DNA of 64,000 bases from Runella rosea (GCF_003325355.1 NZ_CP030850.1:2852001-2916000); one strand, 5' to 3'; shown: positions 51,142-61,077, numbered from the stretch's first letter. Numbers and translations are program-made. The notes: generated by a model not told the origin, from the sequence alone.

Positions 51142-51999
51142 TTAAATATGTAAACCTTTCTCTTTCAATAGCTTTAACAACAATTCTGGCTCATCTGTTT
51201 GAATAACATTGGCCCCGTGCTTCAACAATTTGTCGAGGGCTTCGTCTCGCTTTTCAGTCCGTAGCAATATATCTATCGGCCCCAACGCATTAATCCACAC
51301 GCGTGCCCCGCGCCTCTTGATAAGACTGACCACTTCGGGTGTGTAAAACGAAAAATCAATGTGTACCACTTCAGGTTTGAAGAGCGTAATGGCCGAATCA
51401 GCCATGGTTTGCGAATGTGCTCGGGGCATGAGCATGTATTTTTTATCGACCTTATCCACAAAATGGAGGGCATTGTAGTCACTGTCGAAATAAAAGACAA
51501 TATCTTCAGTTTTGGTCTTCTTTACCACATCAATGATAGGCCCCAATTTGTCGGTTTTCAAATCCAAATCAACCAAAATACGTCCTTTTGCCAAACGTAG
51601 CACCTCCTCCAACGTAGGGATTTTCTCTTCGGTTTTTGCACCTTTTACCACCAAATTGTAGGTTTGCAGCTGCGCAAAGGTCATGGTTTCGGGGTTTCCT
51701 TTGCCGTTGGTTGTGCGGTCAATCTTGCCATCATGCATCAATACGGGTATACCGTCAGAAGTCACTTTGACGTCAATCTCAATGATATCAATACCCAGTC
51801 GTATGGCTTCCTTAACGGCAGGGATGGAGTTTTCGGGGTAGACATGATGGACTGCGCGGTGCGAGGCCACCAACACGGTATTGGAAGTAGTCGTTAAGAA
51901 GTCTTTTTTGATTTCTTTGGCGCGCCGCGCCGTCATGGTGGCGGCAGTTCCGATAAAAAGGGCCGCGCCTACAAAAGCAACAGTAATTCTGTGATTCAT
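51142..51999 (-). CDS. Exported glycerophosphodiester phosphodiesterase
   Basis: A 285-residue protein with an N-terminal membrane or signal segment (ITVAFVGAALFIGTAAT). The GDPD motifs are ASHRAVHHVYPENSIPA (His, Arg, Glu), IIEIDVKVTSDGIPVLMHDGKIDRT (metal ligands and second His) and a C-terminal NVIQTDEPELLL. It is a single-domain relative of the fusion protein at 49090-50730, and the two are separated only by the short FecR-like gene. It acts outside the cytoplasm on glycerophosphodiesters. Another possibility is a sphingomyelinase-like or lipid-phosphate use, because the family varies. Confidence 0.88.
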   Translation of the reverse strand: MNHRITVAFVGAALFIGTAATMTARRAKEIKKDFLTTTSNTVLVASHRAVHHVYPENSIPAVKEAIRLGIDIIEIDVKVTSDGIPVLMHDGKIDRTTNGKGNPETMTFAQLQTYNLVVKGAKTEEKIPTLEEVLRLAKGRILVDLDLKTDKLGPIIDVVKKTKTEDIVFYFDSDYNALHFVDKVDKKYMLMPRAHSQTMADSAITLFKPEVVHIDFSFYTPEVVSLIKRRGARVWINALGPIDILLRTEKRDEALDKLLKHGANVIQTDEPELLLKLLKEKGLHI

Positions 52000-52105
52000 G
52001 AGGGTTACTTATTTATCACTTAATACCTCTGGCTCGCGTAAAAAGACTAATTTGAGCACAGGTTATTTTGATAATTGTCTTTCGTCGTACCGTAAAAAAA
52101 ACGAT

Positions 52106-52138
52106 TGATTAACAATCCAAACCAGTTCATTAATTTTG
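52106..52138 (+). promoter_or_regulatory. Candidate promoter of the 233-residue protein gene
   Basis: TAATTTTG at 52131-52138 fits TAnnTTTG and ends 34 bp before the ATG at 52173. A TTG lies about 23 bp upstream of it, slightly farther than ideal. Confidence 0.45.
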
Positions 52139-52172
52139 ACCATCAATACATTACCCACTTAATTTTTTCCCA

Positions 52173-52874
52173 ATGACTCGTCTTTTTCTATTCATTATTT
52201 TACTCCTCACTTTACATCTAACTTCCGCCCAAAACCGTTATAAATACCCAGTTTTACCCCAAACTGGCGAAAAAATAGAATCGTTTGTGCCCAAAGGCTG
52301 GCACATCGTGGAAAAAGCCGAAGGCGAGCTCAACAAAGACAACGCACCTGACCTCGCCGCCGTGGTAGAAGCCGACAAAGACGTGCCCAATCTCAAAGAA
52401 GAAGATTATCCACAAAAGCCTCGTATTCTGCTGATTGCCTTTCGACAAGCCAATGGTAGCTATACTTTATCCATTCAAAGCAACGAGTCTGTCTTGCTTT
52501 CCAATGAAGGGGGCGTGATGGGCGACCCGTTGGTGGGATTGACCATCGAAAGGGGTACGCTGTTGGTGCAGTTTTATGGCGGGAGCGCCGACCGCTGGGG
52601 CTATGACTACCGCTGGCGTTTTCAGAACAACGACTGGTTTTTGATTGGTGCTACGGCTACCTTTTCGTCAATGAGTACGAATCAATTTAACACCTACGAT
52701 TTCAATCTCTCAACGGGAGCCGCCGAGCACACAAGCGGGGCTTTTTTGGAAGAAGAAAACAAGAAAAATACACCTGACAAAAAACGGAGCTTCAACATTG
52801 GCAAAAAACCGCTCTTCAAACTCCGTAGCTTCAAGCCCATTACGACCCAGATTTACAAGGATGTATATATTTAA
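52173..52874 (+). CDS. Secreted protein of unknown function
   Basis: A 233-residue protein with a clear signal peptide (about 1-19, ending LTSAQ). The mature protein is beta-rich. One segment describes a net-like pattern, FVPKGWHIVEKAEGELNKDN and D-L-A-A-V-V-E-A-D, which resembles proteins that carry an FG-GAP/VCBS-like 'small calcium or polar' motif. A second segment reads VQFYGGSADRWGYDYRWRFQ. No enzyme motif is recognised. It runs divergent from the GDPD gene and convergent with the alpha/beta hydrolase gene, with a good terminator after it. Confidence 0.65.
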   Translation: MTRLFLFIILLLTLHLTSAQNRYKYPVLPQTGEKIESFVPKGWHIVEKAEGELNKDNAPDLAAVVEADKDVPNLKEEDYPQKPRILLIAFRQANGSYTLSIQSNESVLLSNEGGVMGDPLVGLTIERGTLLVQFYGGSADRWGYDYRWRFQNNDWFLIGATATFSSMSTNQFNTYDFNLSTGAAEHTSGAFLEEENKKNTPDKKRSFNIGKKPLFKLRSFKPITTQIYKDVYI

Positions 52875-52928
52875 AGAAAGAGCCAAAATCAATTTTTGAC
52901 CAACTCCTTCAGGTCATCTTTACAAACG

Positions 52929-52956
52929 CAAACCCCGACCATTGAGCCGGGGTTTG
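52929..52956. terminator. Bidirectional terminator between convergent genes
   Basis: CAAACCCCG (52929-52937) pairs exactly with CGGGGTTTG (52948-52956), with a 10-base loop. It lies between the genes ending at 52874 (plus) and 52982 (minus). Confidence 0.75.
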
Positions 52957-52981
52957 TGCAATAATGGGGTTGCGCTTTTTG

Positions 52982-54328
52982 TTACAATATACCCTTTGAA
53001 TCGGTCAAAAACATGCGCGTACTAACGGTGTACGTACCGCCGTTGGCGTCTTTGTATTTTAAATCCACGTAAAACGCTTTGTAACCGCTACCCGCATAGG
53101 CTTCCTGCAACTTTATTTTTGAGGTATTGGAAACGCCTAAACTATAGCTCGTCCATTTTTCATTTCTAAAATCTTTGTCCGACGAAGTAGCGGTCCACAC
53201 AACGGCGTCTACCAAATCATTGCGATCGGTTTTGATGGAAACTTGCGCTCCTTTTTTCTTAGGGCTTACTTTCCACGTAGGTGTAGGATAGTTGCGGTCG
53301 TTGATGGTCGTTCCAAAAAACGCGCTCAATGCCTCTAATGCCTGTTTTCCTCCGCCCAAGTCGTGGCCCGCGTTGGGCACGTAGTGAATCATGTTTTTGC
53401 CCGGAATCTGGTCGTAGTAATGTTTGATGGCATCAACGGTCCAGTACTCGTCGTTGGTTCCGATAAAAATCAACTTCGGAACGGTCAATTTTGCGCGGTA
53501 CGAGTAGGGGTCAATCATGGTCGTGATGGCGTTACCTTGGGGGGTATTGGCCGTTTGAGGAATTTCAAGTTTTACATAATCTTCGATTTGCTCGCTGTAG
53601 GCGCCGTATGATTTCAACTGATAGTCGAGCGTAGCGGGCATATTGAGCATATCAATGACCATCGGGCCGATGGCTTTCACCCGTTTATCATCAATGGCGG
53701 CCGAGAGCCACGTGGTCCAACCGCGTTTGGAAGCGCCCGTTACCACAAAATTATTGACATCATGTTTGAGGGTTTGTTTTGAAAATTCCTGCACGGCATC
53801 CATCGCTTTTACGGCGCTTTTCACCATCGGAAACAACAACGGCCACGAATAATCTCCGTCTTTTTTGAAGTTATGTAAGGTGTACGAAATCAGGGCGTCC
53901 TCGGTCAGATTACCGTATAAAGGCTGATTGGGTGCTTGTTTCAGCAAGACGACAATGGCTTTATTTTTGGCCGCGATGCCCATCAATGAAGGCCACAGTT
54001 TGTCACTTTTGCTCCAATTGGGTTGTTCTTGTTTGTTGGAACCACCCGTAATGAAAAGCATCGCGCCATCGTGCAGGTTTTCTTTGGGAACCATCACGGT
54101 GAGTTGGTGCCGCCACGCGATTCCCCGCCATGTCTGGGACGTAAGCAATAAATTATAACCCGTTACATCTCCTTCTTTAAAGGAGTCTTTCAACTCCCAC
54201 GAGAAAGTTTTATCTCCATTGTTGACGTAACTTTTAAGGGCTGTTTCGGGGGTAATGGCCTGCTGTGCATAGAGTTGGCAAATACCAAGGCAAACACTAA
54301 GTACTAAACTAAAAAAGGATTTGTGCAT
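52982..54328 (-). CDS. PhoPQ-activated pathogenicity-related alpha/beta-hydrolase
   Basis: A 448-residue exported protein with a signal peptide (ending LYAQQ). It matches the PhoPQ-related (PqaA-type) family: TWRGIAWRHQLTVMVPKE, FITGGSNKQEQP, a nucleophile elbow VTGASKRGWT (Ser about 195), IDPYSYRAKLTVPKLIFIGTNDEYWT (acid) and NAGHDLGGGKQ (catalytic His). The fold is alpha/beta hydrolase; substrates of the family are not established, though an esterase role in the envelope is plausible. It lies 49 bp downstream of the ceramidase-like gene stop and may share its transcript. Confidence 0.87.
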   Translation of the reverse strand: MHKSFFSLVLSVCLGICQLYAQQAITPETALKSYVNNGDKTFSWELKDSFKEGDVTGYNLLLTSQTWRGIAWRHQLTVMVPKENLHDGAMLFITGGSNKQEQPNWSKSDKLWPSLMGIAAKNKAIVVLLKQAPNQPLYGNLTEDALISYTLHNFKKDGDYSWPLLFPMVKSAVKAMDAVQEFSKQTLKHDVNNFVVTGASKRGWTTWLSAAIDDKRVKAIGPMVIDMLNMPATLDYQLKSYGAYSEQIEDYVKLEIPQTANTPQGNAITTMIDPYSYRAKLTVPKLIFIGTNDEYWTVDAIKHYYDQIPGKNMIHYVPNAGHDLGGGKQALEALSAFFGTTINDRNYPTPTWKVSPKKKGAQVSIKTDRNDLVDAVVWTATSSDKDFRNEKWTSYSLGVSNTSKIKLQEAYAGSGYKAFYVDLKYKDANGGTYTVSTRMFLTDSKGIL

Positions 54329-54376
54329 GGCAATAAATTGATTGTTGAGGAATAACGGTTAACTATTAACGATTTT

Positions 54377-55621
54377 TTATTCTGGCTTAGGGCTTTCTTT
54401 GACCAACTTGAGCGCCTGTTCAATGTAAATTTCACCCGTCATTTCGCCGAGGCTGGTACGACTTATATAGTCATAACGTTTGAAACTGTTAAAATCTACT
54501 TTGGTGAGCATATACCCAAACGCGTCGTTGGTGAGGCCAAACAAAAACGGCAATTTGGTGTTCATGTGCCGTTTGAGGTAAAAGCCGATGTTGGGCAATG
54601 CCTCACCCGGAATGGTCAAAATCTGCGCCGGCCCGATGTTCAGCAGATTTACCTGCGTACTTACGGCGTCGGGTTTGGCATTGGCGTGTTTGAGTGGCGA
54701 ATTTTTGAGAATGTACTTCATCATGTCGGAGTCAACGGGAAACTCTACAGTCCGTGCGGTGCAATACACCGACGGGTTTGATACCGTCGTCGCAGTACTG
54801 ACAATCCTCAGGGCTTCGTCGCCGAGCAACTCTCCGATACGAATGCATTCTTCCCACGTATTGGCTTCCGTGTTGGCTTCGCGGCGGGTATCGGCCGTGA
54901 CCATTCCACCCTGCGCACCGTTTAAAAAAATGGCCATACCACCACCTTTAGACTCAATGCGGTCGTATAATGGTCCGCACAAATCGGGGCTTAAAATACC
55001 CCTTCCAGCACCCAGTACTTCAGGGTGAATAGCGTAATTAACCAAGGTAGCAATGGGTTTTCCTGACTTGGAAATCGCCTGAATCACGCCACAACGAGGG
55101 TCGTACAAATCGGCGGCGTAATAATTATAGGCAATCTTTCCCTTTGCTTCTCCCACGGCTACTTTCAGCGTAGCTGGCTCCAACTTGGTAACGGCTTCAT
55201 TGACCGCCTCGGCGATTTTTTTTACGCAGTCTTCCAAATAATTCAAGTCGGCCGATGTTTTGCCCGTTTGGTCAGGAAATCCGTAGGCATCTGGCCCGCT
55301 ATGGGTATGCGTACAGCCAATTAGAACATTTTCGGGAGGAATGCCTTTGATTAACCCCCTTGAACGGTTGCCCAAAATAGATGACCAACCCAGATTATCT
55401 ACGCTCACAATGGCCACGCGGGTGTTCCCTTTTTCGAGCACCAACACCCGGGCAAACAAATCTCCTTTTTTCTCCGTTGCTGGTTTGGGCGTCCCGATGC
55501 CACCCGATACGGGCAAGAGCGGATTAGGGGTAATGACTCGTAAGGCTGCGGCGGCTTTAAATTCTTGCGCACCAGCGTTATAATACAATAAAAGAAGCAG
55601 TAAATAAGCAATTTTTCTCAT
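54377..55621 (-). CDS. Neutral/alkaline ceramidase N-terminal-type enzyme
   Basis: The start at 55621 (MRKIAYLLLLLL) puts the signal peptide first and gives 414 residues; a frame to 55657 adds 12 residues. It has the zinc-binding pattern of the neutral/alkaline non-lysosomal ceramidase N-terminal domain: VLIGCTHTHSGPDAYG, NYAIHPEVLG, S-P-D-L-C-G and F-L-N-G-A-Q-G-G. Full ceramidases are about 650-750 residues, so this single-domain form may have another amide or ester substrate. The Zn-binding His and Asp residues seem intact. It follows the SusC/SusD pair but is separated from it by a strong hairpin. Confidence 0.85.
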   Translation of the reverse strand: MRKIAYLLLLLLYYNAGAQEFKAAAALRVITPNPLLPVSGGIGTPKPATEKKGDLFARVLVLEKGNTRVAIVSVDNLGWSSILGNRSRGLIKGIPPENVLIGCTHTHSGPDAYGFPDQTGKTSADLNYLEDCVKKIAEAVNEAVTKLEPATLKVAVGEAKGKIAYNYYAADLYDPRCGVIQAISKSGKPIATLVNYAIHPEVLGAGRGILSPDLCGPLYDRIESKGGGMAIFLNGAQGGMVTADTRREANTEANTWEECIRIGELLGDEALRIVSTATTVSNPSVYCTARTVEFPVDSDMMKYILKNSPLKHANAKPDAVSTQVNLLNIGPAQILTIPGEALPNIGFYLKRHMNTKLPFLFGLTNDAFGYMLTKVDFNSFKRYDYISRTSLGEMTGEIYIEQALKLVKESPKPE

Positions 55622-55663
55622 GTGAATACTTTCTATTTTTATTTGTGCAAAGGGCAAAAAAAG

Positions 55664-55680
55664 GGTGGATATGATCCACC
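55664..55680. terminator. Bidirectional terminator after the SusD-like gene
   Basis: GGTGGAT (55664-55670) pairs exactly with ATCCACC (55674-55680), with A- and T-runs on both sides. It ends the SusC/SusD transcript. Confidence 0.85.
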
Positions 55681-55707
55681 ACTTTTTTGTTCAACTAACC
55701 CAAAAAA

Positions 55708-57348
55708 TTACCACGGTTTGCCCGTACCCTGGATTACCCACGGTTTGGACCAAGGACTGTTTTTACCGTCAACGGTTGAGTAAGGCGTTGTTTCCAACTT
55801 ACTCATGGCCGATTCGGCATTTGTTTTATTCAAATTACGTTCGTCAAGCATGTAATAAAAACGTACTGGCAACACATTCCGCTTCGATTGATTGCCTGTT
55901 TTCAGTTCGGGAAAACCCGTTCTGCGGTAGTCAAACCACGCTTCCTGCGCAGCCGTCCAGCTCGCAATCCATTTTTGCTCAATGATTTGCTTCAACGTAC
56001 CATCAAACTTAGCATCCGCTCCCGCGATGTAGGCCGCGTAGCTGCTACCCACTCCCCAAGTATCCATCGACGCTTTTACACCTGCTTCATAGTGGGTCTT
56101 GGCATCACCAGCAGCCCATCCTTTCAAGGCGGCCTCGGCCAAAATAAAGCGCACTTCCGCCGCCGACATCAGACGTGATTTAAGCAACGGCCCTTTGGCC
56201 TGACGATAAATATCACTCAGCCACGATACGTGCGGGTTGTTGGCTCCTTGCTCAGCCGTTGGACTAAGGTTGTAGGTAGGCCCGCCCAACATCGCCGTTG
56301 GCAATCCCACATATTCGTTGGTATTATATTCTTTCCCAACCACTTTGTCGGGCGACAAATAGCGTTTATTGCCATCTATTTTGTCCGTTCCTTTTGGAAG
56401 AGCAGGGTCAACAACGATTTGAATTTTAACTTTGTTGGCCCAAATACCCAAACGCGGGTCTTTCAAAACAAGCAGTCTGTCCACAAATGTAGCGGCCATT
56501 TTAATCCGGCGATAATTACTTTCACTGGCGTCATAAATGGCATTGGCAGGCCACGAATCATCGTTGCTATTGCCCGCAAAGGGCATGGCGGCATCATCGG
56601 CAATGGCCGTAATGATGGGGTATTGGGTGGCATTGGCTACGATTTTTTCAATACCCGCCTTGGCTACGTCTGGTTTTTTAGCAGAGATACGCATGTAATA
56701 ACGCAGCGCAAGCGAATTGGCCAATTTCCGCCATTTGGCAGGCGCGCCCTGATAATACACATCGGCGGTGCCGACGGTAGCGGTATATTCGGTTGCATTT
56801 TTGGAAAGCAAGGTATTGGCTTTGTCCAAATCAGCTAAAATACCCGTATAAATGACTTCCTGTGAGTCATAGGCAGGGAATGTATTTTCTGCCCCACCTA
56901 CGGCCCCTTTCAGCGCTGCCGAGTAGGGAGCATCGCCCCAAAGATCGGTGATTAACCCAAACATCATAGATTTGACAACCAAAGCAATGCCTTGATGCAA
57001 CTCAGACTTGATGGCTACGCCACGGTCGTACACGTATTGGTTGTTGCGCAGGATGTCGTAATACCCCGCCCAACTCTGGCTACCGCCCCAATCATAGTCA
57101 TTGTGGCCACCGCTCCAGCCGTCTTTTTGGGTGTGCTGCATTACCCCAGCAATGTCTTGATACCCTAAGTTAACAAATGCCTTGCCCGTTTCGGTCAATA
57201 CCGTCGACAGCACCAAATTCGGGTTGGCATTGTCGGGGTCTACCCCGTTGGGGTTGATGTTCAGTTCGGTTAAGTCTTTGCAGGAAAACACCGTACAGGA
57301 AAACAAAACCGCGAAGCAGGTAAATTTGAGTGTGTTGAATTTCATCAC
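55708..57348 (-). CDS. SusD/RagB-like outer-membrane lipoprotein (pair 1)
   Basis: A 546-residue lipoprotein, with a lipobox near VLFSCTVFSC, of the SusD-like group 2 (starts D-L-T-E-L-N-I-N-P-N-G, then TETGKAFVNLGYQDIAGVMQH). It is alpha-helical with TPR-like segments, and its C-terminal third has AALKGWAAGDAKTHYEAGVKA and IASWTAAQEAWFDYRRTGFP. SusD-like proteins bind a ligand at the cell surface and close the SusC barrel. It follows SusC by 19 bp. Its closest relative in the window is the SusD at 61122-62810 (same DP-N-PN starts and GKNSPWSKPWVIQGTGKPW end). Ligand unknown. Confidence 0.93.
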   Translation of the reverse strand: MMKFNTLKFTCFAVLFSCTVFSCKDLTELNINPNGVDPDNANPNLVLSTVLTETGKAFVNLGYQDIAGVMQHTQKDGWSGGHNDYDWGGSQSWAGYYDILRNNQYVYDRGVAIKSELHQGIALVVKSMMFGLITDLWGDAPYSAALKGAVGGAENTFPAYDSQEVIYTGILADLDKANTLLSKNATEYTATVGTADVYYQGAPAKWRKLANSLALRYYMRISAKKPDVAKAGIEKIVANATQYPIITAIADDAAMPFAGNSNDDSWPANAIYDASESNYRRIKMAATFVDRLLVLKDPRLGIWANKVKIQIVVDPALPKGTDKIDGNKRYLSPDKVVGKEYNTNEYVGLPTAMLGGPTYNLSPTAEQGANNPHVSWLSDIYRQAKGPLLKSRLMSAAEVRFILAEAALKGWAAGDAKTHYEAGVKASMDTWGVGSSYAAYIAGADAKFDGTLKQIIEQKWIASWTAAQEAWFDYRRTGFPELKTGNQSKRNVLPVRFYYMLDERNLNKTNAESAMSKLETTPYSTVDGKNSPWSKPWVIQGTGKPW

Positions 57349-57367
57349 TTTATCCGTTTATGTTTTC

Positions 57368-60300
57368 TTAAAAAGTTAAGCCTAATTTGAAGCCGACCGG
57401 AATCACCCAAGGATTGACGTTGTAGCGCTCAATTCCTTGTTTGAATTGGCTACCACCCTGAATCCCCGCTTCTGGTTGGAATGCGTTTTCGGGGTCAATG
57501 TTGATTTTAGCGGCCGTCCACAAGATAATGTTGCGACTATAAACCGAGAAGTTGGCACTCTGAACACCCACTTTCCGCAACCAGTTTTGGGGTAAGTCGT
57601 AGCCCAATGTAATTTCTCTCAGTTTCAAGAAAGAAGCATCGTACAAAAATGCCCGAGTAAACGACCACGCCGTACTGCCCGCAAACGGCAGGATGGTGGT
57701 TCCAGCTCCACCAAGGTTTTCTTTGAAGCCAGTTGGGTTTCCGTTGGCATCGTAGCCCGTTGCAATAACACCCGGAATGAACACCCCACCGTGCGGCAGT
57801 GTGTATGGGCCGTATTTGAACGGATAGCCGCCGTAATCAGGCGTTGGACCACCCACCAGGGGGAAATAATTTCCGTTAATCCGAATGAGTTCATCCTGAT
57901 TGGCAACCAGATAATCGCGCAATGCTTGACCCGTCAAACCGTTAGGGTTGATGAGTTTATCCAAAAACAACTGAGACTGTCCGTTTTCCTCGCCATAGCG
58001 GTAGGTTTGAGAAACAAAATCCCCGCCATTTCTCCAGTCAAACGACATGCTCAGGCTAAAGCCTTTGTACGAAATCGACGTTTGCAATCCCATGATAAAT
58101 TTAGGGTTGAAGTTACCGATTTTGTTTTTAGTGTTAATGGCGTCAATCGACTGCCACTTACCCGTTTGGTCCAGAATCGGATACCCAAAATATGGCGATT
58201 CTTTGTTTTCGACCGTCACGATTTTGGCGTCATAAATATCTCCGATTTGTTCGCCCACGTAGGTCCATGCACCTCCTTTAGCATCTTGCCACAGGGTATA
58301 GTAGGGCAAATCATCCGAAAGGGACTTGATGGTAGTACGGTTGCGGGTCCAGTTAGTGGTCAAATCCCATCTCCAGTTATTGCGGTCCACGATGGTTCCA
58401 CCGAGGCTCAACTCAAAGCCTTTGCTAACCAGCAAACCCGCGTTGATGTTTTTGGATGAATAACCCGACGAAGGCGGCAACTTGGTGCTCAGGATTTGGT
58501 TACGATTTTCAACCATATAATACGTACCCGAGAAGCGCAGACGGTTTTTGAATAAATTTAAGTCAATCCCGCTTTCGTAAGAGGTCACGATTTCAGGTTT
58601 TAAATCGGCAATCAGAAGCGTTCCTGGCGTTGACAAACGCGGAATGCCATCCCACGTACCCGCGTTGCCCAACGAACCGAGCAATTGGTACGGATTGGCG
58701 TCATTTCCTACCTGCGCAAAACCTGTTCTCAATTTCAACATGCTGATTTGACTCGTCAATGGCAACATTTCGTTCACCAATAAGCTCAACGAAGCCGAAG
58801 GATAGAAATACGAGCGGTTGGCCGCAGGCAATGTACTCGACCAGTCGTTACGGGCCGTTACGTCCAGAAAAATCATGTCTTTGTATCCAAAATTGGCCAA
58901 TCCGTACACGCTGTACATGGCACGTTGGAAACGGCTGCTGTTGTAATCTAAGTTGGCGGGCGCAATGTTTTGAATGTTAAACACCCCGGGTACAATCAAT
59001 CCAGTGCCTCCCTTGGTAGCGTTGGTGACGTTTGAGCCCCGCTGATAACGGGAGTTCCCACCCGCCGAAAGCGACAAGCTGAAGTCTTTGATGTCTTTTT
59101 TGTAGGTCGCCAAGAAGTCAGCGTTGGTTTCCAAATTGGCAATATTGATAAGGCCATAAGCACCACGCGGGTCGTTGGTGTAGCTGTTGGCTATTTTCAA
59201 TTCACGGTTTTCATTATACGTATCAACGGCATAACGCCCCATCAGGCTGAACGACGGCGAGATTTGCCAGTCGGCCCGAATGTTTCCAAATACACGGTCG
59301 CGGGTAAAGCTGTTGTTAACCTCGTTTGCCAAGAAATAGGGGTTATTGTAAATTCCTTTGAACTGTGAGCGTTGTTGAAGTCCTTCCTGACCTGGCAACC
59401 AATAGTTTTCTAGGTCTTTAATGTCGGTGTGGGGCGAAACAGCGTACGCCCATTGCAAGGGGTTGGTTCCACGATTACCAGCGGGTCGGTTGTTGGAATT
59501 AGAACGACTCAGGTCAAGATTGGTGCTGATTCTGAGTTTTTCATTCACCTTCACCGACGTGTTCAGGTTGATGGTATTTCTGAACAAATCAGAGTTGGGA
59601 ATAATGCCCTGGTTCTGCATGTTAGAATAGGATAAACGATAGCTGTAATTGTCGTTACTGTTGGCCACCGACACCCCGTTGGTAGTAGTAATACCTGTCT
59701 GTACAAAATTTCTGACATTATTAGGGTGCGAAACCAACGGCATTTTGATGGGTTTACCATTGGCATCGAGTGGGCTATTCCACTGCACTTCTTCGTAGCC
59801 TTTATCCAACGCGGCACCATAAGTAGCCCCCACATTTTCCTGAATAAGCGCCCCAAACGGATTGGTCAGCGGATTTCCACTGACGGAAGGCGGAATGGCA
59901 GAGAATTGACCTGGGCCAAACTGAGTTTGCCATTTCAGAAACTTAAACGGTTTATCAAAAACGGTATTAGACGTAATCGAAACAGTCATTTTCTTGGCTT
60001 TAGCCCCGTTTTTTGTCGTAATCAACACCACACCGTGCCCCGCACGCGAACCGTAAAGGGCCGCCGCACTGGGTCCTTTCAAAATCGAAACGCTTTCAAT
60101 ATCGTCGGGATTTAGACTGGAAATGGAGTTGCCAAAATCGGCGCGGTTGTCATTTCCTACCTGACTTATATTGTTGAGGGTATTGGCCAGCGGCACCCCG
60201 TCAACGACAAACAGCGGCTGATTGTCGCTCCCCAATGAAGTAGCCCCCCGAATAATCATACTAACCGACGAACCAGTGCCGCCCGTAGAACTTACCGTAA

Positions 60301-60781
60301 CCCCAGCCACCTTTCCAGCCATTGCATTCAAGACGTTTTCTTGCGCTACCCGGTTCAGTTCTTTGCTGTCAATTTTACCTACCGAATATCCCAGCGATTT
60401 TTCTTCCCGCTTGATACCCAAGGCCGTTACGACTACCTCTCTGAGGTTTTCAGCACTTGGTGTCAATGAAACATCCACGATGCTTCTGGCTCCAATGGCT
60501 ACCTCCTGAGCGGTAAAACCTACGAAGGAAAAAATCAAAACTGGATTGTTGCCAGAGACCTCAATGGAGTACGCACCAGCACCGTTGGTACTGGTTCCTT
60601 TCTGGGTCCCCTTTACAATAATATTTACCCCGGGCATACCGGTACCGTCTTCACTGGAAGTGATTTTGCCGGTTACAGTTCGGCTTTGCGCCATCGCTGT
60701 AGAGAAGCATAACCCTGCAACCACTGTTAAACTAAGCAAACACCTCAACGTACGTTGTAGAAAAGTAGAGCTAATAATCAT
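57368..60781 (-). CDS. SusC/RagA-like TonB-dependent outer-membrane receptor (pair 1)
   Basis: A 1137-residue outer-membrane protein. It has a signal peptide (about 1-31, ending AMAQ) and a carboxypeptidase regulatory-like domain (about 32-110, VTGKITSSEDGTGMPGVNIIV). A plug follows (about 115-235) with LFVVDGVPLANTLNN and the SusC box LNPDDIESVSILKGPSAAALYGSRA. A large 22-stranded barrel of the SusC type runs to the end. It works with its SusD partner for energised uptake. It is preceded by a 340-bp gap holding a 39-base palindrome and the terminator of the second pair. No classic sigma/anti-sigma genes or sugar hydrolases are adjacent. Confidence 0.95.
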   Translation of the reverse strand: MIISSTFLQRTLRCLLSLTVVAGLCFSTAMAQSRTVTGKITSSEDGTGMPGVNIIVKGTQKGTSTNGAGAYSIEVSGNNPVLIFSFVGFTAQEVAIGARSIVDVSLTPSAENLREVVVTALGIKREEKSLGYSVGKIDSKELNRVAQENVLNAMAGKVAGVTVSSTGGTGSSVSMIIRGATSLGSDNQPLFVVDGVPLANTLNNISQVGNDNRADFGNSISSLNPDDIESVSILKGPSAAALYGSRAGHGVVLITTKNGAKAKKMTVSITSNTVFDKPFKFLKWQTQFGPGQFSAIPPSVSGNPLTNPFGALIQENVGATYGAALDKGYEEVQWNSPLDANGKPIKMPLVSHPNNVRNFVQTGITTTNGVSVANSNDNYSYRLSYSNMQNQGIIPNSDLFRNTINLNTSVKVNEKLRISTNLDLSRSNSNNRPAGNRGTNPLQWAYAVSPHTDIKDLENYWLPGQEGLQQRSQFKGIYNNPYFLANEVNNSFTRDRVFGNIRADWQISPSFSLMGRYAVDTYNENRELKIANSYTNDPRGAYGLINIANLETNADFLATYKKDIKDFSLSLSAGGNSRYQRGSNVTNATKGGTGLIVPGVFNIQNIAPANLDYNSSRFQRAMYSVYGLANFGYKDMIFLDVTARNDWSSTLPAANRSYFYPSASLSLLVNEMLPLTSQISMLKLRTGFAQVGNDANPYQLLGSLGNAGTWDGIPRLSTPGTLLIADLKPEIVTSYESGIDLNLFKNRLRFSGTYYMVENRNQILSTKLPPSSGYSSKNINAGLLVSKGFELSLGGTIVDRNNWRWDLTTNWTRNRTTIKSLSDDLPYYTLWQDAKGGAWTYVGEQIGDIYDAKIVTVENKESPYFGYPILDQTGKWQSIDAINTKNKIGNFNPKFIMGLQTSISYKGFSLSMSFDWRNGGDFVSQTYRYGEENGQSQLFLDKLINPNGLTGQALRDYLVANQDELIRINGNYFPLVGGPTPDYGGYPFKYGPYTLPHGGVFIPGVIATGYDANGNPTGFKENLGGAGTTILPFAGSTAWSFTRAFLYDASFLKLREITLGYDLPQNWLRKVGVQSANFSVYSRNIILWTAAKINIDPENAFQPEAGIQGGSQFKQGIERYNVNPWVIPVGFKLGLTF

Positions 60782-60890
60782 GGTTATTATCGGTTAAAGA
60801 AGTTCTATACTCCAATACCCATAAACCAATTAAACAGACTACTCTGCATGAAGAATTATTTCAAAAAAATGTACTATTTAATGATAATTT

Positions 60891-60929
60891 AAAAATATTA
60901 TAATATTACAGTAATCTTATAATATTTTT
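60891..60929. promoter_or_regulatory. 39-base near-perfect palindrome upstream of SusC
   Basis: 60891-60909 and 60911-60929 are complementary at 18 of 19 positions around a central A (60910). It lies about 110 bp upstream of the SusC start, in an A/T-rich gap. It is the best operator candidate here. A structural DNA element is also possible. Apart from this and the terminator at 61054-61077 nothing else is clear in the 60782-61121 gap. Confidence 0.55.
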
Positions 60930-61053
60930 TATAAAAAAGATTTTTATTAACTCATTGATTAACAGAAAATTAACACTACATACCTGAGGATTAAACGCAA
61001 TTAACGGAAAATCGTATACAAAAATCGTTCTCAAAAATATCCTAAAAAACGAA

Positions 61054-61077
61054 AGGCGAGGGAAGATTCCCCCGCCT
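61054..61077 (-). terminator. Terminator of SusC/SusD pair 2
   Basis: AGGCGAGGG (61054-61062) pairs with the CCCCGCCT run ending at 61077, with one mismatch. On the minus strand it is followed by TTTCGTTTTTTAGG. It lies 45 bp beyond the stop of the SusD gene. Confidence 0.65.
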
